Source of the DNA: an uncultured bacterium
Lineage (GTDB): Bacteria > Bacillota > Clostridia > Lachnospirales > Lachnospiraceae
DNA length: 64,000 bases
Direction of reading: 5' to 3'
Assembly: GCA_947063875.1 (NCBI GenBank)
Contig: CAMSTY010000007.1
Span: 20,585-84,584, forward strand
Part shown: positions 1 through 9,156 of the stretch, piece by piece
Layout of the letters: the number at the start of each line of letters is the position of its first letter
Position numbering within the stretch: the stretch's first letter is position 1
Notes under the pieces: model-generated
Seen by the model: only the letters and a program-made list of their open reading frames with translations
Told to the model about the DNA's origin: nothing
Database searches by the model: none
Position numbers and translations under genes: made by a program

Positions 1-712
1 GGTGATTGCTTTCGGGCAGATTCTTTCCAAGGAACTTCTGGAGACGCCGCGTTACGGCTGTGTGAATATCCATGCCTCTTTGCTTCCCAAATACCGGGGA
101 GCGTCGCCGATTCAGTGGGCGGTGATCAATGGCGATGAGGAGACGGGCATTACCACGATGATGATGGACGAAGGCATGGATACCGGTGATATGTTGGAAA
201 AACGGATCATCCGCCTGGACGAGAAGGAGACAGGCGGCAGCCTTTTTGACCGTCTGAGCCTTCTGGGCGGAGAACTGATCTTGTCCACTCTGGAGAAGCT
301 GGAGAACGGTACGCTTCAGAGGACGCCTCAAAACCATGAGGAAGCTACTTATGTGAAAAAGATTCCCAAATCGTTAGGGGAAATTGACTGGACGAGGGAT
401 GCTGCTTCGATGGAACGGCTGGTCCGGGGGCTGAATCCCTGGCCCAGCGCCTATACATGGCTGGGCGGGAAGATGCTGAAATTATGGGCGGCGGATGTAC
501 TGCCGGAACATGACCAGGCAAAAGGGCCCGGGGAGGAAAGGAACCAATGCGGCGAGATACTTGCCGCCTGCGAGTCCGGTCTGCAAGTACAGACTGGCAA
601 AGGGATTTTAAATATTACAAGCCTGCAGCTGGAAGGAAAGAAGCGGATGGATACGGCGGCATTTTTGCGCGGATTTTCCATTCAGGCAGGGATGCGGCTG
701 GGAAGGAGTTGA
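1..712 (+). CDS. fmt: Methionyl-tRNA formyltransferase, 5' end outside window
   Basis: Transfers a formyl group from 10-formyl-tetrahydrofolate to initiator Met-tRNA in the cytosol. The frame is open from the first bases and ends at a TGA, leaving 236 residues of a family normally near 310, so roughly 75 N-terminal residues lie upstream. The visible part has the family signature HASLLPKYRGASPI, the following MDEGMDTGDML stretch, and a complete C-terminal tRNA-binding domain. It is the first visible gene of a tightly spaced operon running to thiN, and the next gene begins 7 bases after its stop. The GTG listed by the ORF track is an internal codon, not the start. Confidence 0.95.
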   Translation, partial: VIAFGQILSKELLETPRYGCVNIHASLLPKYRGASPIQWAVINGDEETGITTMMMDEGMDTGDMLEKRIIRLDEKETGGSLFDRLSLLGGELILSTLEKLENGTLQRTPQNHEEATYVKKIPKSLGEIDWTRDAASMERLVRGLNPWPSAYTWLGGKMLKLWAADVLPEHDQAKGPGEERNQCGEILAACESGLQVQTGKGILNITSLQLEGKKRMDTAAFLRGFSIQAGMRLGRS

Positions 713-719
713 TCAGGGG

Positions 720-1427
720 ATGCCTTATTATGGAGGTTATTTTGGATTTGATCCCACATATCTTTTGGTGGTGATTGGCGCGCTGCTTTCCATGTGGGCC
801 TCTGCGCGCGTCAACGGCACCTTTCAAAAGTATTCCGGGGTGCGCAGCCGGGCCGGTATGACCGGGGCGGAGGCGGCAAGGCAGATTCTGCACTCGCAGG
901 GGATTTATGATGTGACGGTACAGGCCGTGCGCGGTCAGCTGACCGATCATTACGACCCCCGGACGAAGACCGTGAATCTGTCGGAGCCGGTTTATGCGAG
1001 CGCGTCCGTGTCGGCGATCGGGGTGGCGGCTCATGAGTGCGGTCATGCCATTCAGGACAATGTGGGGTATGCCCCCCTTCGTTTGCGGGCCGCTTTCGTG
1101 CCGGTGGCCAATCTGGGAAGCACCTTGTCATGGCCGCTGATCCTTCTGGGACTTGTGATCGGCCTGACTCCGTTTATTCAGATCGGAATCTGGATGTTTG
1201 TGCTGGCGCTTTTATTTCAGGTGATTACATTGCCGGTAGAGTTCAATGCTTCCAGCCGTGCGGTGGCGCTGCTGGGGCAGATCGGCATTCTGCAGGGACA
1301 GGAAGTAGAGGATACCAAAAGGGTTCTGGGGGCGGCGGCCCTCACCTATGTGGCGGCAGTGGCTGCTTCGGTGCTGCAGCTTTTGCGGCTGCTGATCCTG
1401 TTTGGAGGACGGAGGAGAGATGACTGA
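720..1427 (+). CDS. Zinc-dependent membrane metallopeptidase, YugP family
   Basis: A 235-residue membrane protein with a zinc-peptidase motif HECGH at about residues 105-109. Hydrophobic stretches lie near residues 14-30, 125-165 and at the C-terminus, leaving the catalytic segment between membrane helices. This matches the YugP/Zn_peptidase_2 family, whose substrates are not established. It sits between fmt and rsmB, a frequent neighbour arrangement in Firmicutes, and its last codons overlap the rsmB start by 8 bases, suggesting translational coupling. The ATG follows fmt closely with only a weak upstream purine stretch. Family assignment is firm; the physiological substrate is unknown. Confidence 0.88.
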   Translation: MPYYGGYFGFDPTYLLVVIGALLSMWASARVNGTFQKYSGVRSRAGMTGAEAARQILHSQGIYDVTVQAVRGQLTDHYDPRTKTVNLSEPVYASASVSAIGVAAHECGHAIQDNVGYAPLRLRAAFVPVANLGSTLSWPLILLGLVIGLTPFIQIGIWMFVLALLFQVITLPVEFNASSRAVALLGQIGILQGQEVEDTKRVLGAAALTYVAAVAASVLQLLRLLILFGGRRRDD

Positions 1428-2838
1428 GGCGGCGCGCGGGCAGCGAAAGACGGCCAAAGCTTCTGGCAGAATCGGGAAATCACCGCAAAAGACGGCGAAA
1501 AAAATTTCCCGGGCCACGAAATCCCGGGAGATTATCCTGGATGTGCTTTATGAGGTCCTGGAACGGGACGGGTTTGTTCATGACAGCCTGCGGCTGGCCT
1601 TGGAAAAGTATCAGTATCTGGAAAAGCAGGATCGGGCATTGATTACCAGGGTGACGGAAGGCACGGTGGAGAATCTGCTGGCGGTCGATGAGGTGCTGAA
1701 CCGCTGTTCCAAGGTCGGGACGAAAAAGATGAAGCCGGTGATACGCACGATTTTGCGGATGTCCGTATACCAGATTTTATGGATGGACAGGATACCGGAC
1801 AGCGCAGCCTGCAATGAGGCGGTGAAATTGGCGCAGGGCCGCCGTCTTGGAGGTCTGGGCGGATTTGTCAACGGGGTGCTGCGGAGCGTTGCGCGCAGAA
1901 AAGAAGAGTTTTCATTTGAAGAATGGTCCCTGCGTTATTCCATGCCCGGATGGATTCTGGAAATGTGGAAAGAGGAGTATCCGCAAGAAACGATAGAGGG
2001 GATGCTGCAGGCCTTTCTGACAGAGGTCCCGACGGCAGTCCGCTGCAACCTTACCCGGGCTTCGAGGGAAGAGATCATGGATAGCCTGAGAAGGCAGGGC
2101 GTGAAGGTTACGGCCAGTCCGCTTTTGCCGCAGATTTTGCTGCTGGAGGGTTATGACCATTTAGAGCAGCTGGAGGCGTTCCGGCAGGGATGGATTCTTG
2201 TACAGGATGTGGCGTCGGCCCTGGTGGCGGAGGCGGTGAATGCAAAAGCGGGAAGCATGGTGCTGGACGTGTGCGGCGCACCAGGCGGCAAGGGCCTACA
2301 TATGGCAGACAGGCTGAGAGGGACGGGGCTGGTGACGGTGCGGGATCTGACCGAAGAGAAGATCCGGCTTGTGGAGGAGAATATTGCCCGTGCCCGATTG
2401 GACAATATACGGACCGAGGTATGGGATGCCCGCAAGTTTGACGAACGGTGGGAAGAAAAGGCGGATGTTGTGATTGCGGACCTTCCCTGTTCCGGATTGG
2501 GCGTGATCGGAAAAAAACCGGATATCAAATATCGTGTCAGCAGAGAACGGATACAATCTTTGGTATTGCTGCAAAGGCAGATCCTTGCGGCGGCATCCCG
2601 CTATGTGAAGCCGGGCGGCATCCTGGTATACAGTACCTGCACCATCAGCCGGCAGGAGAACGAGGAGCAGAGAAGATGGTTTCTGGAAAAATATCCTTTT
2701 CGGCCGGAAAATATCGCTGGCAGGCTGGGAGAGGCGGTGCAGGAAGATACCATGAAAGAAGGTTATGTCCAGCTGCTGCCGGGCAGACATTCCTGTGACG
2801 GATTTTTTATTGCAGTATTTCAAAAGGACAGAAAATAG
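1420..2838 (+). CDS. rsmB: 16S rRNA (cytosine-967-C5)-methyltransferase RsmB
   Basis: Methylates C967 of 16S rRNA using S-adenosylmethionine. The protein has a lysine/arginine-rich N-terminus, an N-terminal NusB-like RNA-binding domain (about residues 35-165), and a Rossmann methyltransferase domain. Visible motifs are the SAM site DVCGAPGGKG, the catalytic ADLPCSGLG and the YSTCTI cysteine motif. I place the start at ATG 1420 (472 aa), behind GGAGG at 1411-1415, rather than the TTG at 1402 of the ORF track. It overlaps the upstream peptidase by 8 bases and its stop abuts rlmN. Confidence 0.94.
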   Translation: MTEAARGQRKTAKASGRIGKSPQKTAKKISRATKSREIILDVLYEVLERDGFVHDSLRLALEKYQYLEKQDRALITRVTEGTVENLLAVDEVLNRCSKVGTKKMKPVIRTILRMSVYQILWMDRIPDSAACNEAVKLAQGRRLGGLGGFVNGVLRSVARRKEEFSFEEWSLRYSMPGWILEMWKEEYPQETIEGMLQAFLTEVPTAVRCNLTRASREEIMDSLRRQGVKVTASPLLPQILLLEGYDHLEQLEAFRQGWILVQDVASALVAEAVNAKAGSMVLDVCGAPGGKGLHMADRLRGTGLVTVRDLTEEKIRLVEENIARARLDNIRTEVWDARKFDERWEEKADVVIADLPCSGLGVIGKKPDIKYRVSRERIQSLVLLQRQILAAASRYVKPGGILVYSTCTISRQENEEQRRWFLEKYPFRPENIAGRLGEAVQEDTMKEGYVQLLPGRHSCDGFFIAVFQKDRK

Positions 2839-3918
2839 ATGGAAAAAACAGATATCAGATCCTTATCCTTTTCGGAACTGGAACATCTGATTTTGGAGAT
2901 GGGAGAGAGGCCGTTCCGTGCCGGGCAGATCTACGGCTGGCTTCATCAGAAAACAGTCACGGATTTTGAACAGATGGGAAATCTGCCGAAGCAGCTGAGG
3001 AAACGGCTGTCGGAAAGCTGCAATCTGACGGTTTTAAAGCCGGTGCAGGTGAAGGTTTCAAGTATAGACAAAACCCGTAAGTATTTGTTTCAGCTGGCGG
3101 ACGGCAATGTGATCGAGAGTGTTTGGATGCAGTATCATCATGGGTGTTCTGTCTGCATTTCCTCGCAGGTGGGGTGCCGGATGGGTTGCAAATTCTGTGC
3201 ATCCACCCTGGAAGGCCTGGAAAGGGATCTGACAGCGGCAGAGATGCTGGAACAGGTATATCGGATTCAGGCGTTGAGTGAGGAACGGATTTCCCATATT
3301 GTGCTTATGGGGTCCGGCGAGCCATTTGATAATTACGAGAATGTAGTGCGCTTTTTGCGGCTGGTTTCGGATGAGAGAGGATTCCATATCAGCCTGCGCA
3401 ATATTACGGTTTCCACTTGCGGTATTGTACCGGGAATCCGCCGTTTTGCAGAGGAGGGACTGCCGGTGACCCTGGCGCTTTCCCTTCATGCGCCGAAAGA
3501 TAAGGTCAGGCAGGAATTGATGCCGGTGGCCAAAAGCTACCCGCTTGACGAAGTGCTGGATGCATGCAAAGAATATTTTACAAAGACCGGACGGCGGCTG
3601 ACGTTTGAGTACAGTCTGGTAAAAAATGTCAATGACAATCCCGGGGAGGCCATGGCTCTGGCCAGGCTGCTGAAGGGAATGCATGGCCATGTGAATCTGA
3701 TCCCGGTCAATCCGGTCAGTGAGAGGAATTTTGTACGTTCCGATAAAAGGGCGATTCTGGAGTTCCAGAGGATTCTTGAGCAGGCAGGAATCGCCGTTAC
3801 CGTAAGACGAGAGATGGGCAGGGATATTCAGGGCGCCTGCGGGCAGCTCAGAAGAAGCTTCCTGGAGAAAAAAGAGCAGGGGTCAATTGACCCAGGGAAG
3901 GAAAATAAAGGAGGTTGA
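2839..3918 (+). CDS. rlmN: 23S rRNA (adenine-2503-C2)-methyltransferase RlmN
   Basis: Radical-SAM enzyme that methylates A2503 of 23S rRNA and also tRNA. The 359-residue length is typical. The [4Fe-4S] cysteine motif C-x3-C-x2-C is at residues 113-120 (CRMGCKFC), followed by the ILMGSGEPFDNY-type segment of the family, and the conserved methyl-carrying cysteine is present near the C-terminus (GACGQLRR). It starts immediately after the rsmB stop and ends overlapping the phosphatase start region, so it is co-transcribed with both. The related Cfr resistance enzyme is less likely given this operon context and ordinary RlmN motifs. Confidence 0.95.
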   Translation: MEKTDIRSLSFSELEHLILEMGERPFRAGQIYGWLHQKTVTDFEQMGNLPKQLRKRLSESCNLTVLKPVQVKVSSIDKTRKYLFQLADGNVIESVWMQYHHGCSVCISSQVGCRMGCKFCASTLEGLERDLTAAEMLEQVYRIQALSEERISHIVLMGSGEPFDNYENVVRFLRLVSDERGFHISLRNITVSTCGIVPGIRRFAEEGLPVTLALSLHAPKDKVRQELMPVAKSYPLDEVLDACKEYFTKTGRRLTFEYSLVKNVNDNPGEAMALARLLKGMHGHVNLIPVNPVSERNFVRSDKRAILEFQRILEQAGIAVTVRREMGRDIQGACGQLRRSFLEKKEQGSIDPGKENKGG

Positions 3919-4667
3919 TGGCGGTGCAGGCATGTGCGTTTACCGATGTAGGAAGATACCGCAGCATGAATCAGGATTATATCTATTCCTCAACAGCCCC
4001 TCTGGGCTCTCTGGATAATCTGTTTCTGGTGGCAGATGGCATGGGTGGCCATAATGCGGGAGATTATGCGTCGCGTTTTGCGGTGGAGAATCTGGTGGCA
4101 TTTTTTGGGAAAAGATTTCCCGATAAGGATGTGCATGGGATTCTAAAGGAAGGAATCCGGACAATGAACCGGGAACTATATCACAAAGCCAGCAGCGATC
4201 CGATGCTTTTTGGCATGGGAAGCACCCTGGTGGTGGCGACGGTCAAGGGCAGTGTGCTTTATGTGGCCAATATCGGAGACAGCCGGCTGTATCTTCTGCG
4301 GGAGAAACTCGAGCAGGTGACAAGGGACCATTCCTATGTGGAAGAACTGGTGGCTCTGGGAAAGATGAAGAGGGGCAGCCGTGATTATCAGGAGCAGAAG
4401 AATATTATCACCCGGGCAGTGGGGACGGCAGAGACTGTGGATATTGATCTGTTTGCCTTTAAGCTGAAGCCGGGAGATTATATCCTGATGTGTTCGGATG
4501 GCCTCAGCAATATGGTTGACGAGTTGGAGATTGAATATATCATCCGCACGGAAGATGGGATTAAGAAAAAAACAGAAGCGCTGATTGAGGCTGCAAACCG
4601 CGGCGGCGGCAAGGATAATATCTCTGTGATTCTTATACGGCCTGAGATCGGGGAGGTGTCCGCATGA
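3918..4667 (+). CDS. prpC: PP2C-family Ser/Thr phosphatase (Stp/PrpC)
   Basis: Metal-dependent protein phosphatase that normally reverses phosphorylation by the adjacent PASTA kinase. About 249 residues with the PP2C motifs in order: VADGMGGHNAGD, the NIGDSRLY strand, MCSDGLSN and GGGKDNISVIL, which supply the metal-binding aspartates. The start is uncertain. AAAGGAGG lies at 3907-3914; ATG 3918 is only 3 bases from it, GTG 3924 is better spaced, and the TTG 3915 in the track is least likely. The gene overlaps the kinase gene by an ATGA junction, so phosphatase and kinase are translationally coupled. Confidence 0.94.
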   Translation: MAVQACAFTDVGRYRSMNQDYIYSSTAPLGSLDNLFLVADGMGGHNAGDYASRFAVENLVAFFGKRFPDKDVHGILKEGIRTMNRELYHKASSDPMLFGMGSTLVVATVKGSVLYVANIGDSRLYLLREKLEQVTRDHSYVEELVALGKMKRGSRDYQEQKNIITRAVGTAETVDIDLFAFKLKPGDYILMCSDGLSNMVDELEIEYIIRTEDGIKKKTEALIEAANRGGGKDNISVILIRPEIGEVSA

Positions 4668-6835
4668 TGCTGAGGCCCGGGGTGTATCTGCAGAACCGGT
4701 ATGAGGTTCTGGAACAGGTGGGCTCCGGCGGAATGTCAGAGGTCTACAAGGCCAAATGCCATAAGCTGAACCGTCTGGTGGCGATTAAGGTACTGAAAGA
4801 GGAATTCAGCAGCGACAGTGGTTTCGTCAGCAAGTTCAAGATGGAAGCCCAGGCAGCGGCAAGGCTTAGCCATCCGAATATTGTCAATGTATATGACGTT
4901 ATCGACGAAGGGAAAATCCACTATATCGTCATGGAACTGATTGAAGGCGTCACCCTGAAAGGCTATATTGCCCGCAAGGAGAAGCTGGAGATCAAGGAAA
5001 GCATCGGCATTGCAATCCAGGTGGCGCAGGGGATCGCGGCGGCCCATGAGCAGAATATCGTTCATCGGGACATTAAGCCGCAGAATGTGATTATTTCCAT
5101 GGACGGCAAGGTCAAGGTGACGGATTTCGGAATTGCCAGGGGAGTATCGACGCAGACATTGACATCTGCGGCTATGGGGTCCGTCCATTATATTTCTCCC
5201 GAGCAGGCCCGGGGCGGCTACAGTGATGCCCGCAGTGATATTTATTCTTTGGGGATCACCATGTATGAGATGGTAACCGGAAGGGTGCCCTATGAGGGCG
5301 AGAATACGGTGGCGATCGCCCTGGCCCATCTGGAAGAAGCCATGGTGCCCCCAAGTGTCTACAATCCGGAGATTCCGGTCGGCCTGGAGAGGATTATCCT
5401 GAAATGCACGGCCAAAAAGCCGGAAAACCGCTATGGCAGCGCCAATGAACTGATTGCGGATCTGAGGAAGGCGCTTGTGCAGCCGGAGGGGGATTTTGTA
5501 CAGGACCCGGACGGCAATCCGGCGCTTAACGGACATACGGTAAAGATCAGCGGAAAGGATCTGGCCAGGATCAAGGAGCAGTACACTCCGCCGCGGGAGG
5601 AATCGGTAAGGGAGTATGTACGTAAGCCGTCGGGGGAGACGGCAGTGACCCGCTATCAGCAGGGCAACCGCCGGCAGCAGGGAGCGAACCGGAGAAACTC
5701 CAGGGAGCCATCCGATGAGATTAATTCTCATATCGAGAGGATTTTGGCAGCGGCAGGAATCGTGGTGGCAGGCGTCATCGTGATCGTATTGGTTGTGGTA
5801 TTTTCCAAGCTGGGCGGGATTTTCCAGTCTGGTTCGGGACTTTTCGGTCGGGAATCCATGGCGCCGAGCGCGGATGTGCTGGCTCAGAGCGGTGAAAACG
5901 GGGAGACCTTAAAGGACACGGAGGTTTATATGCCGGATGTCCTGGAATTGCCGGAGGACTTGGCAGAAGCCAAACTGAAGGAGAATTTTCTGAGCATGAA
6001 GCCGACTTACCAGGCATCGGATGTAGTGGAAAAGGGATATGTGATCTCACAAGACCCGGAGTATGGAGCAGTGGTATCCAAATATTCGCATGTCAGCGTA
6101 GTGGTAAGCCTCGGTTCGGATAAGGTTGATCTGACTACCCTGGATCTGGAAACTATGAGCGTGGCATCGATCCGCAGGCTGCTGGAGGACAGAGGCCTGA
6201 TCGTACAGATCACGGAAGAAGAAAATGAGACAATAGAGAAGGGGCAGCTGATCCGCTATGAGCCGCAGAAAGCAGCGGAAGGCGGTACGGTTACGCTTTA
6301 TGTCAGCACAGGCCCCCACATACAACAGGTTCCGGTACCGGATCTGGTGGGAAAACCGGAGGCAGAGGCGTTGGCATTGCTTGGCGAGTCGGGACTTTTG
6401 CCGGGAAATACGTCTACGGAGACCAGCGATACGGTGCCGAAAGGAAGCATTATCCGCCAGGAGGGCGGCGAGAACGGCCAGATTGAAGTGGGCGGCCAGA
6501 TCAGCTATGTGGTCAGCAGCGGACCGGAGGAGCGCCAGCAGCGGTATGTGGCGTCCATCAGTGATGTGTATGACCTAAGCAATCTGATCGGCCCGGGGGC
6601 GATCGGCGCCAATGTCACGGTCCTGGTGCGCCTGCATCAGCAGGACCCGGATGGAACCTCGATTTACCGGACTTTGAGCGAGGCCAGGACGATCAATGGT
6701 TCGTCTCTGCTTCCAATCAATTATACAAGTATTGAAAGCATGAACGGAAGCGATAAGGGAGAGGTGGAGGTTGTGGATGTGGAATCAGGAGCCGTGCTGA
6801 AGGCCTATCCGCTGACATTTTTCCCCATGGACTGA
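4664..6835 (+). CDS. prkC: PASTA-domain Ser/Thr protein kinase PrkC/StkP type
   Basis: Membrane kinase that senses muropeptides or lipid II outside the cell and phosphorylates cytoplasmic proteins. It is 723 residues long. The kinase domain spans roughly 12-275, with glycine loop GSGGMSEVYK, VAIKVL lysine, HRDIKPQN catalytic loop and DFG. A basic linker leads to one membrane helix (about residues 362-385). The outside part holds three PASTA-like repeats beginning near MPDVLELP, TLDLETMS and VPVPDLVG, then a C-terminal domain of about 110 residues. It overlaps prpC by 4 bases. The kinase-phosphatase-rsgA order is classic for Firmicutes. Confidence 0.95.
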   Translation: MMLRPGVYLQNRYEVLEQVGSGGMSEVYKAKCHKLNRLVAIKVLKEEFSSDSGFVSKFKMEAQAAARLSHPNIVNVYDVIDEGKIHYIVMELIEGVTLKGYIARKEKLEIKESIGIAIQVAQGIAAAHEQNIVHRDIKPQNVIISMDGKVKVTDFGIARGVSTQTLTSAAMGSVHYISPEQARGGYSDARSDIYSLGITMYEMVTGRVPYEGENTVAIALAHLEEAMVPPSVYNPEIPVGLERIILKCTAKKPENRYGSANELIADLRKALVQPEGDFVQDPDGNPALNGHTVKISGKDLARIKEQYTPPREESVREYVRKPSGETAVTRYQQGNRRQQGANRRNSREPSDEINSHIERILAAAGIVVAGVIVIVLVVVFSKLGGIFQSGSGLFGRESMAPSADVLAQSGENGETLKDTEVYMPDVLELPEDLAEAKLKENFLSMKPTYQASDVVEKGYVISQDPEYGAVVSKYSHVSVVVSLGSDKVDLTTLDLETMSVASIRRLLEDRGLIVQITEEENETIEKGQLIRYEPQKAAEGGTVTLYVSTGPHIQQVPVPDLVGKPEAEALALLGESGLLPGNTSTETSDTVPKGSIIRQEGGENGQIEVGGQISYVVSSGPEERQQRYVASISDVYDLSNLIGPGAIGANVTVLVRLHQQDPDGTSIYRTLSEARTINGSSLLPINYTSIESMNGSDKGEVEVVDVESGAVLKAYPLTFFPMD

Positions 6836-6846
6836 TGAGAGGGAGT

Positions 6847-7728
6847 ATGACAGGCAAGATTATCAAAGGAATTGCAGGGTTTTATTATGTTCATGACAGG
6901 CAGGACCAGGTTTATGCCTGCAAGGCAAAGGGGATATTCCGCAAAATGGGAGTCAAGCCGCTGGTAGGGGATGATGTGGAGTTTACGGTTTTGGACGAGG
7001 CGGATAAGGAAGGGAATATTGACATGATCCTGCCTCGCAAAAACCAGCTGATCCGGCCGGCCAGCGCCAATATTGATCAGGCATTGGTGGTATTTGCCAT
7101 TGCGGAGCCGGAACCGAATTTTAATCTTCTTGATCGTTTCCTGGTAATGATGAGGATGCAGCAGGTCCCTGTGACGATCTGTTTCAACAAGACGGATCTG
7201 GCCGGAGAGGAACGGCAGCTTTTTTACCGGGAGATTTATCTGAAAAGCGGCTGCAAGGTGCATTTCATCAGTACTTACAAGCAGGAGGGAATCGATGAAA
7301 TCCGGACGTTGCTGCGGGGGAGAACAACCATTCTGGCAGGGCCTTCCGGCGTAGGGAAGTCTTCTCTGACCAACCTTTTGCAGCCGGAGGCCGGGATGGA
7401 AACCGGAGAGATCAGCAAAAAGATCCGGCGGGGAAAGCATACCACCCGCCATGCGGAACTGTTTTGTGTGGACGAGGATACCTATCTGATGGATACGCCG
7501 GGATTCAGTTCTTTGTATCTGGGGGTAATGGAGGCCGGACGTCTTAAATATTGCTTTCCGGAGTTTTCCCTCTATAGCGGGGACTGCCGTTTCGGGGAGG
7601 ATTGCGTACATGTGGGTGAGCCGGTTTGCGGCGTGAAGGAGGCAGTTACCCACGGGCAGATCAGCCAGAGCCGATATGAAAATTACCGGCTGCTTTATGA
7701 GGAACTGAAGGAGAGAAGGAGATACTGA
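6847..7728 (+). CDS. rsgA: Ribosome small-subunit GTPase RsgA (YloQ)
   Basis: Circularly permuted GTPase that checks late 30S subunit maturation. It has an N-terminal OB fold, NKTD (G4) placed before the P-loop GPSGVGKSSLTN (G1), the DTPGF G3 motif, and a C-terminal zinc knuckle seen as the cysteines and histidine around CRFGEDCVHVGEPVC. I prefer ATG 6847 (293 aa, MTGKIIKGI), which matches the usual N-terminus and has GAGAGGGA before it. The ORF track uses ATG 6835, which overlaps the prkC stop by one base. It is followed directly by rpe. Confidence 0.94.
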   Translation: MTGKIIKGIAGFYYVHDRQDQVYACKAKGIFRKMGVKPLVGDDVEFTVLDEADKEGNIDMILPRKNQLIRPASANIDQALVVFAIAEPEPNFNLLDRFLVMMRMQQVPVTICFNKTDLAGEERQLFYREIYLKSGCKVHFISTYKQEGIDEIRTLLRGRTTILAGPSGVGKSSLTNLLQPEAGMETGEISKKIRRGKHTTRHAELFCVDEDTYLMDTPGFSSLYLGVMEAGRLKYCFPEFSLYSGDCRFGEDCVHVGEPVCGVKEAVTHGQISQSRYENYRLLYEELKERRRY

Positions 7729-7729
7729 C

Positions 7730-8395
7730 ATGAGGAAGATACTGGCTCCATCCATACTGGCAGCGGATTTTGCGCATTTGGGAGAAGAGGTCCGGCGGGT
7801 TGCCGGTGCAGGGGCGGAATATATTCATATTGATGTGATGGATGGGATGTTTGTGCCAAGCCTCTCTTTTGGGATGCCGGTCATCAAAAGCATTCGCCCA
7901 TGTACGGATAAAGTGTTTGACGTGCATATGATGGTGGAGGAGCCGGGAAGGTATGCCGATGCCATGAAGGAGGCCGGAGCAGATCTTCTGTGCGTCCATC
8001 AGGAGGCATGCCGCCATCTGGACCGTACGATCAGCCAGATCAAAGGTCTGGGGATGAAGGCGGGGGTGGCTATCAACCCGGCGACTCCGGTTGGTGTATT
8101 GGATTGTGTCCTGGAGCAGGTGGATATGGTACTGATTATGTTGGTGAATCCGGGGTTTGGGGGCCAGAAGCTGATTCCGTATACATTGGAGAAGGTAAGG
8201 CAGCTGCGCCGCCATACGGACAGCCTGGGACTGGATCTGGATATTCAGGTGGACGGAGGAGTGACTTTGAATAATGCGGATCAGGTGCTCGCGGCGGGTG
8301 CCAATGTCCTTGTGACCGGTTCCGCCGTGTTTGGCGGCGATGCCGCAGTGAACACCCAGGCTTTTATAAAGAAGTTTGAGGAGTTTTCGAGATGA
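7730..8395 (+). CDS. rpe: Ribulose-phosphate 3-epimerase
   Basis: Interconverts ribulose 5-phosphate and xylulose 5-phosphate in the pentose phosphate pathway. It has 221 residues of (beta/alpha)8 barrel with the metal-binding and catalytic motifs HIDVMDGMFVP and DVHMMVEEPG, and the phosphate-binding GSAVFGG near the end. The ATG follows the GAGAAGGAGA tail of rsgA by two bases past its stop. Its 3' end overlaps thiN by 4 bases (ATGA). Pathway function is unrelated to the ribosome genes upstream, but this order is a conserved Firmicute operon. Confidence 0.95.
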   Translation: MRKILAPSILAADFAHLGEEVRRVAGAGAEYIHIDVMDGMFVPSLSFGMPVIKSIRPCTDKVFDVHMMVEEPGRYADAMKEAGADLLCVHQEACRHLDRTISQIKGLGMKAGVAINPATPVGVLDCVLEQVDMVLIMLVNPGFGGQKLIPYTLEKVRQLRRHTDSLGLDLDIQVDGGVTLNNADQVLAAGANVLVTGSAVFGGDAAVNTQAFIKKFEEFSR

Positions 8396-9048
8396 GGAAA
8401 TGTCTGATTGTGACAGGCGGCAGATTGGACCTGGCTTTTGCCCGGTCTTTTTTGCAGGAAGAAAGTTTTGATAAAGTGATTGCTGTGGATGCCGGACTGG
8501 AAGCGGCGGAGGCCCTGGGACTGGTGCCGGATTATGTGGTGGGAGATTTTGATACGGTCAGGTCATCCGTGCTGGAACGTTTCCGGAAGATCCCTCACAT
8601 CGTATGGGAGCAGCATAAGCCGGAAAAGAATGAGACGGATACGGAACTGGCCCGCAGCCGTGCCCTGACCCTGGGATGCGGGCGGATCGTATTTCTGGGG
8701 GCCACCGGTGGCCGGCTGGACCATACCCTGGCCAATCTCCATGTACTGTTTGTCTGCCTGCAGAAGGGGGTGGAGGCCTGGATCGTAGATCCATGCAATA
8801 AGCTTTATCTGCTTGATCAGGAAAAAACTTTTTACCGCGAGCAATTATGGGGGAAATATATTTCATTTTTGCCATATACGGAGAAGGTGAGCGGAATTAC
8901 TCTGAAGGGTTTTCGGTATCCCCTGAACGGAAAAAATATAAGACAGGGAGAGGAGGCCGGACTTTGCATCAGCAATGAACTGGCAGGAGACCAGGCAACT
9001 TTAGAGTTTGAAGATGGGGTTCTGGTCTGTGTGGAATCCAGAGACTGA
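8392..9048 (+). CDS. thiN: Thiamine diphosphokinase
   Basis: Converts thiamine plus ATP to thiamine diphosphate. The 218-residue protein shows VPDYVVGDFDTV, the KNETDTELA motif and GATGGRLDHTLAN, the metal- and pyrophosphate-binding motifs of the family, followed by a beta-rich thiamine-binding domain. It overlaps rpe and is the last gene of the ribosome-maturation operon. The next gene, an ECF S component, lies 110 bases on and could be linked through vitamin uptake, but that is inference. Confidence 0.92.
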   Translation: MRKCLIVTGGRLDLAFARSFLQEESFDKVIAVDAGLEAAEALGLVPDYVVGDFDTVRSSVLERFRKIPHIVWEQHKPEKNETDTELARSRALTLGCGRIVFLGATGGRLDHTLANLHVLFVCLQKGVEAWIVDPCNKLYLLDQEKTFYREQLWGKYISFLPYTEKVSGITLKGFRYPLNGKNIRQGEEAGLCISNELAGDQATLEFEDGVLVCVESRD

Positions 9049-9156
9049 CGCCCTGAACATAAAACTGGTATGGTTAAAAAGAAAGGAACTGGTTATTTAT
9101 CATCATCTTCCTGTATGCTATGATGGGGAACAATAAAAGAGCGACAGGAGGAGATT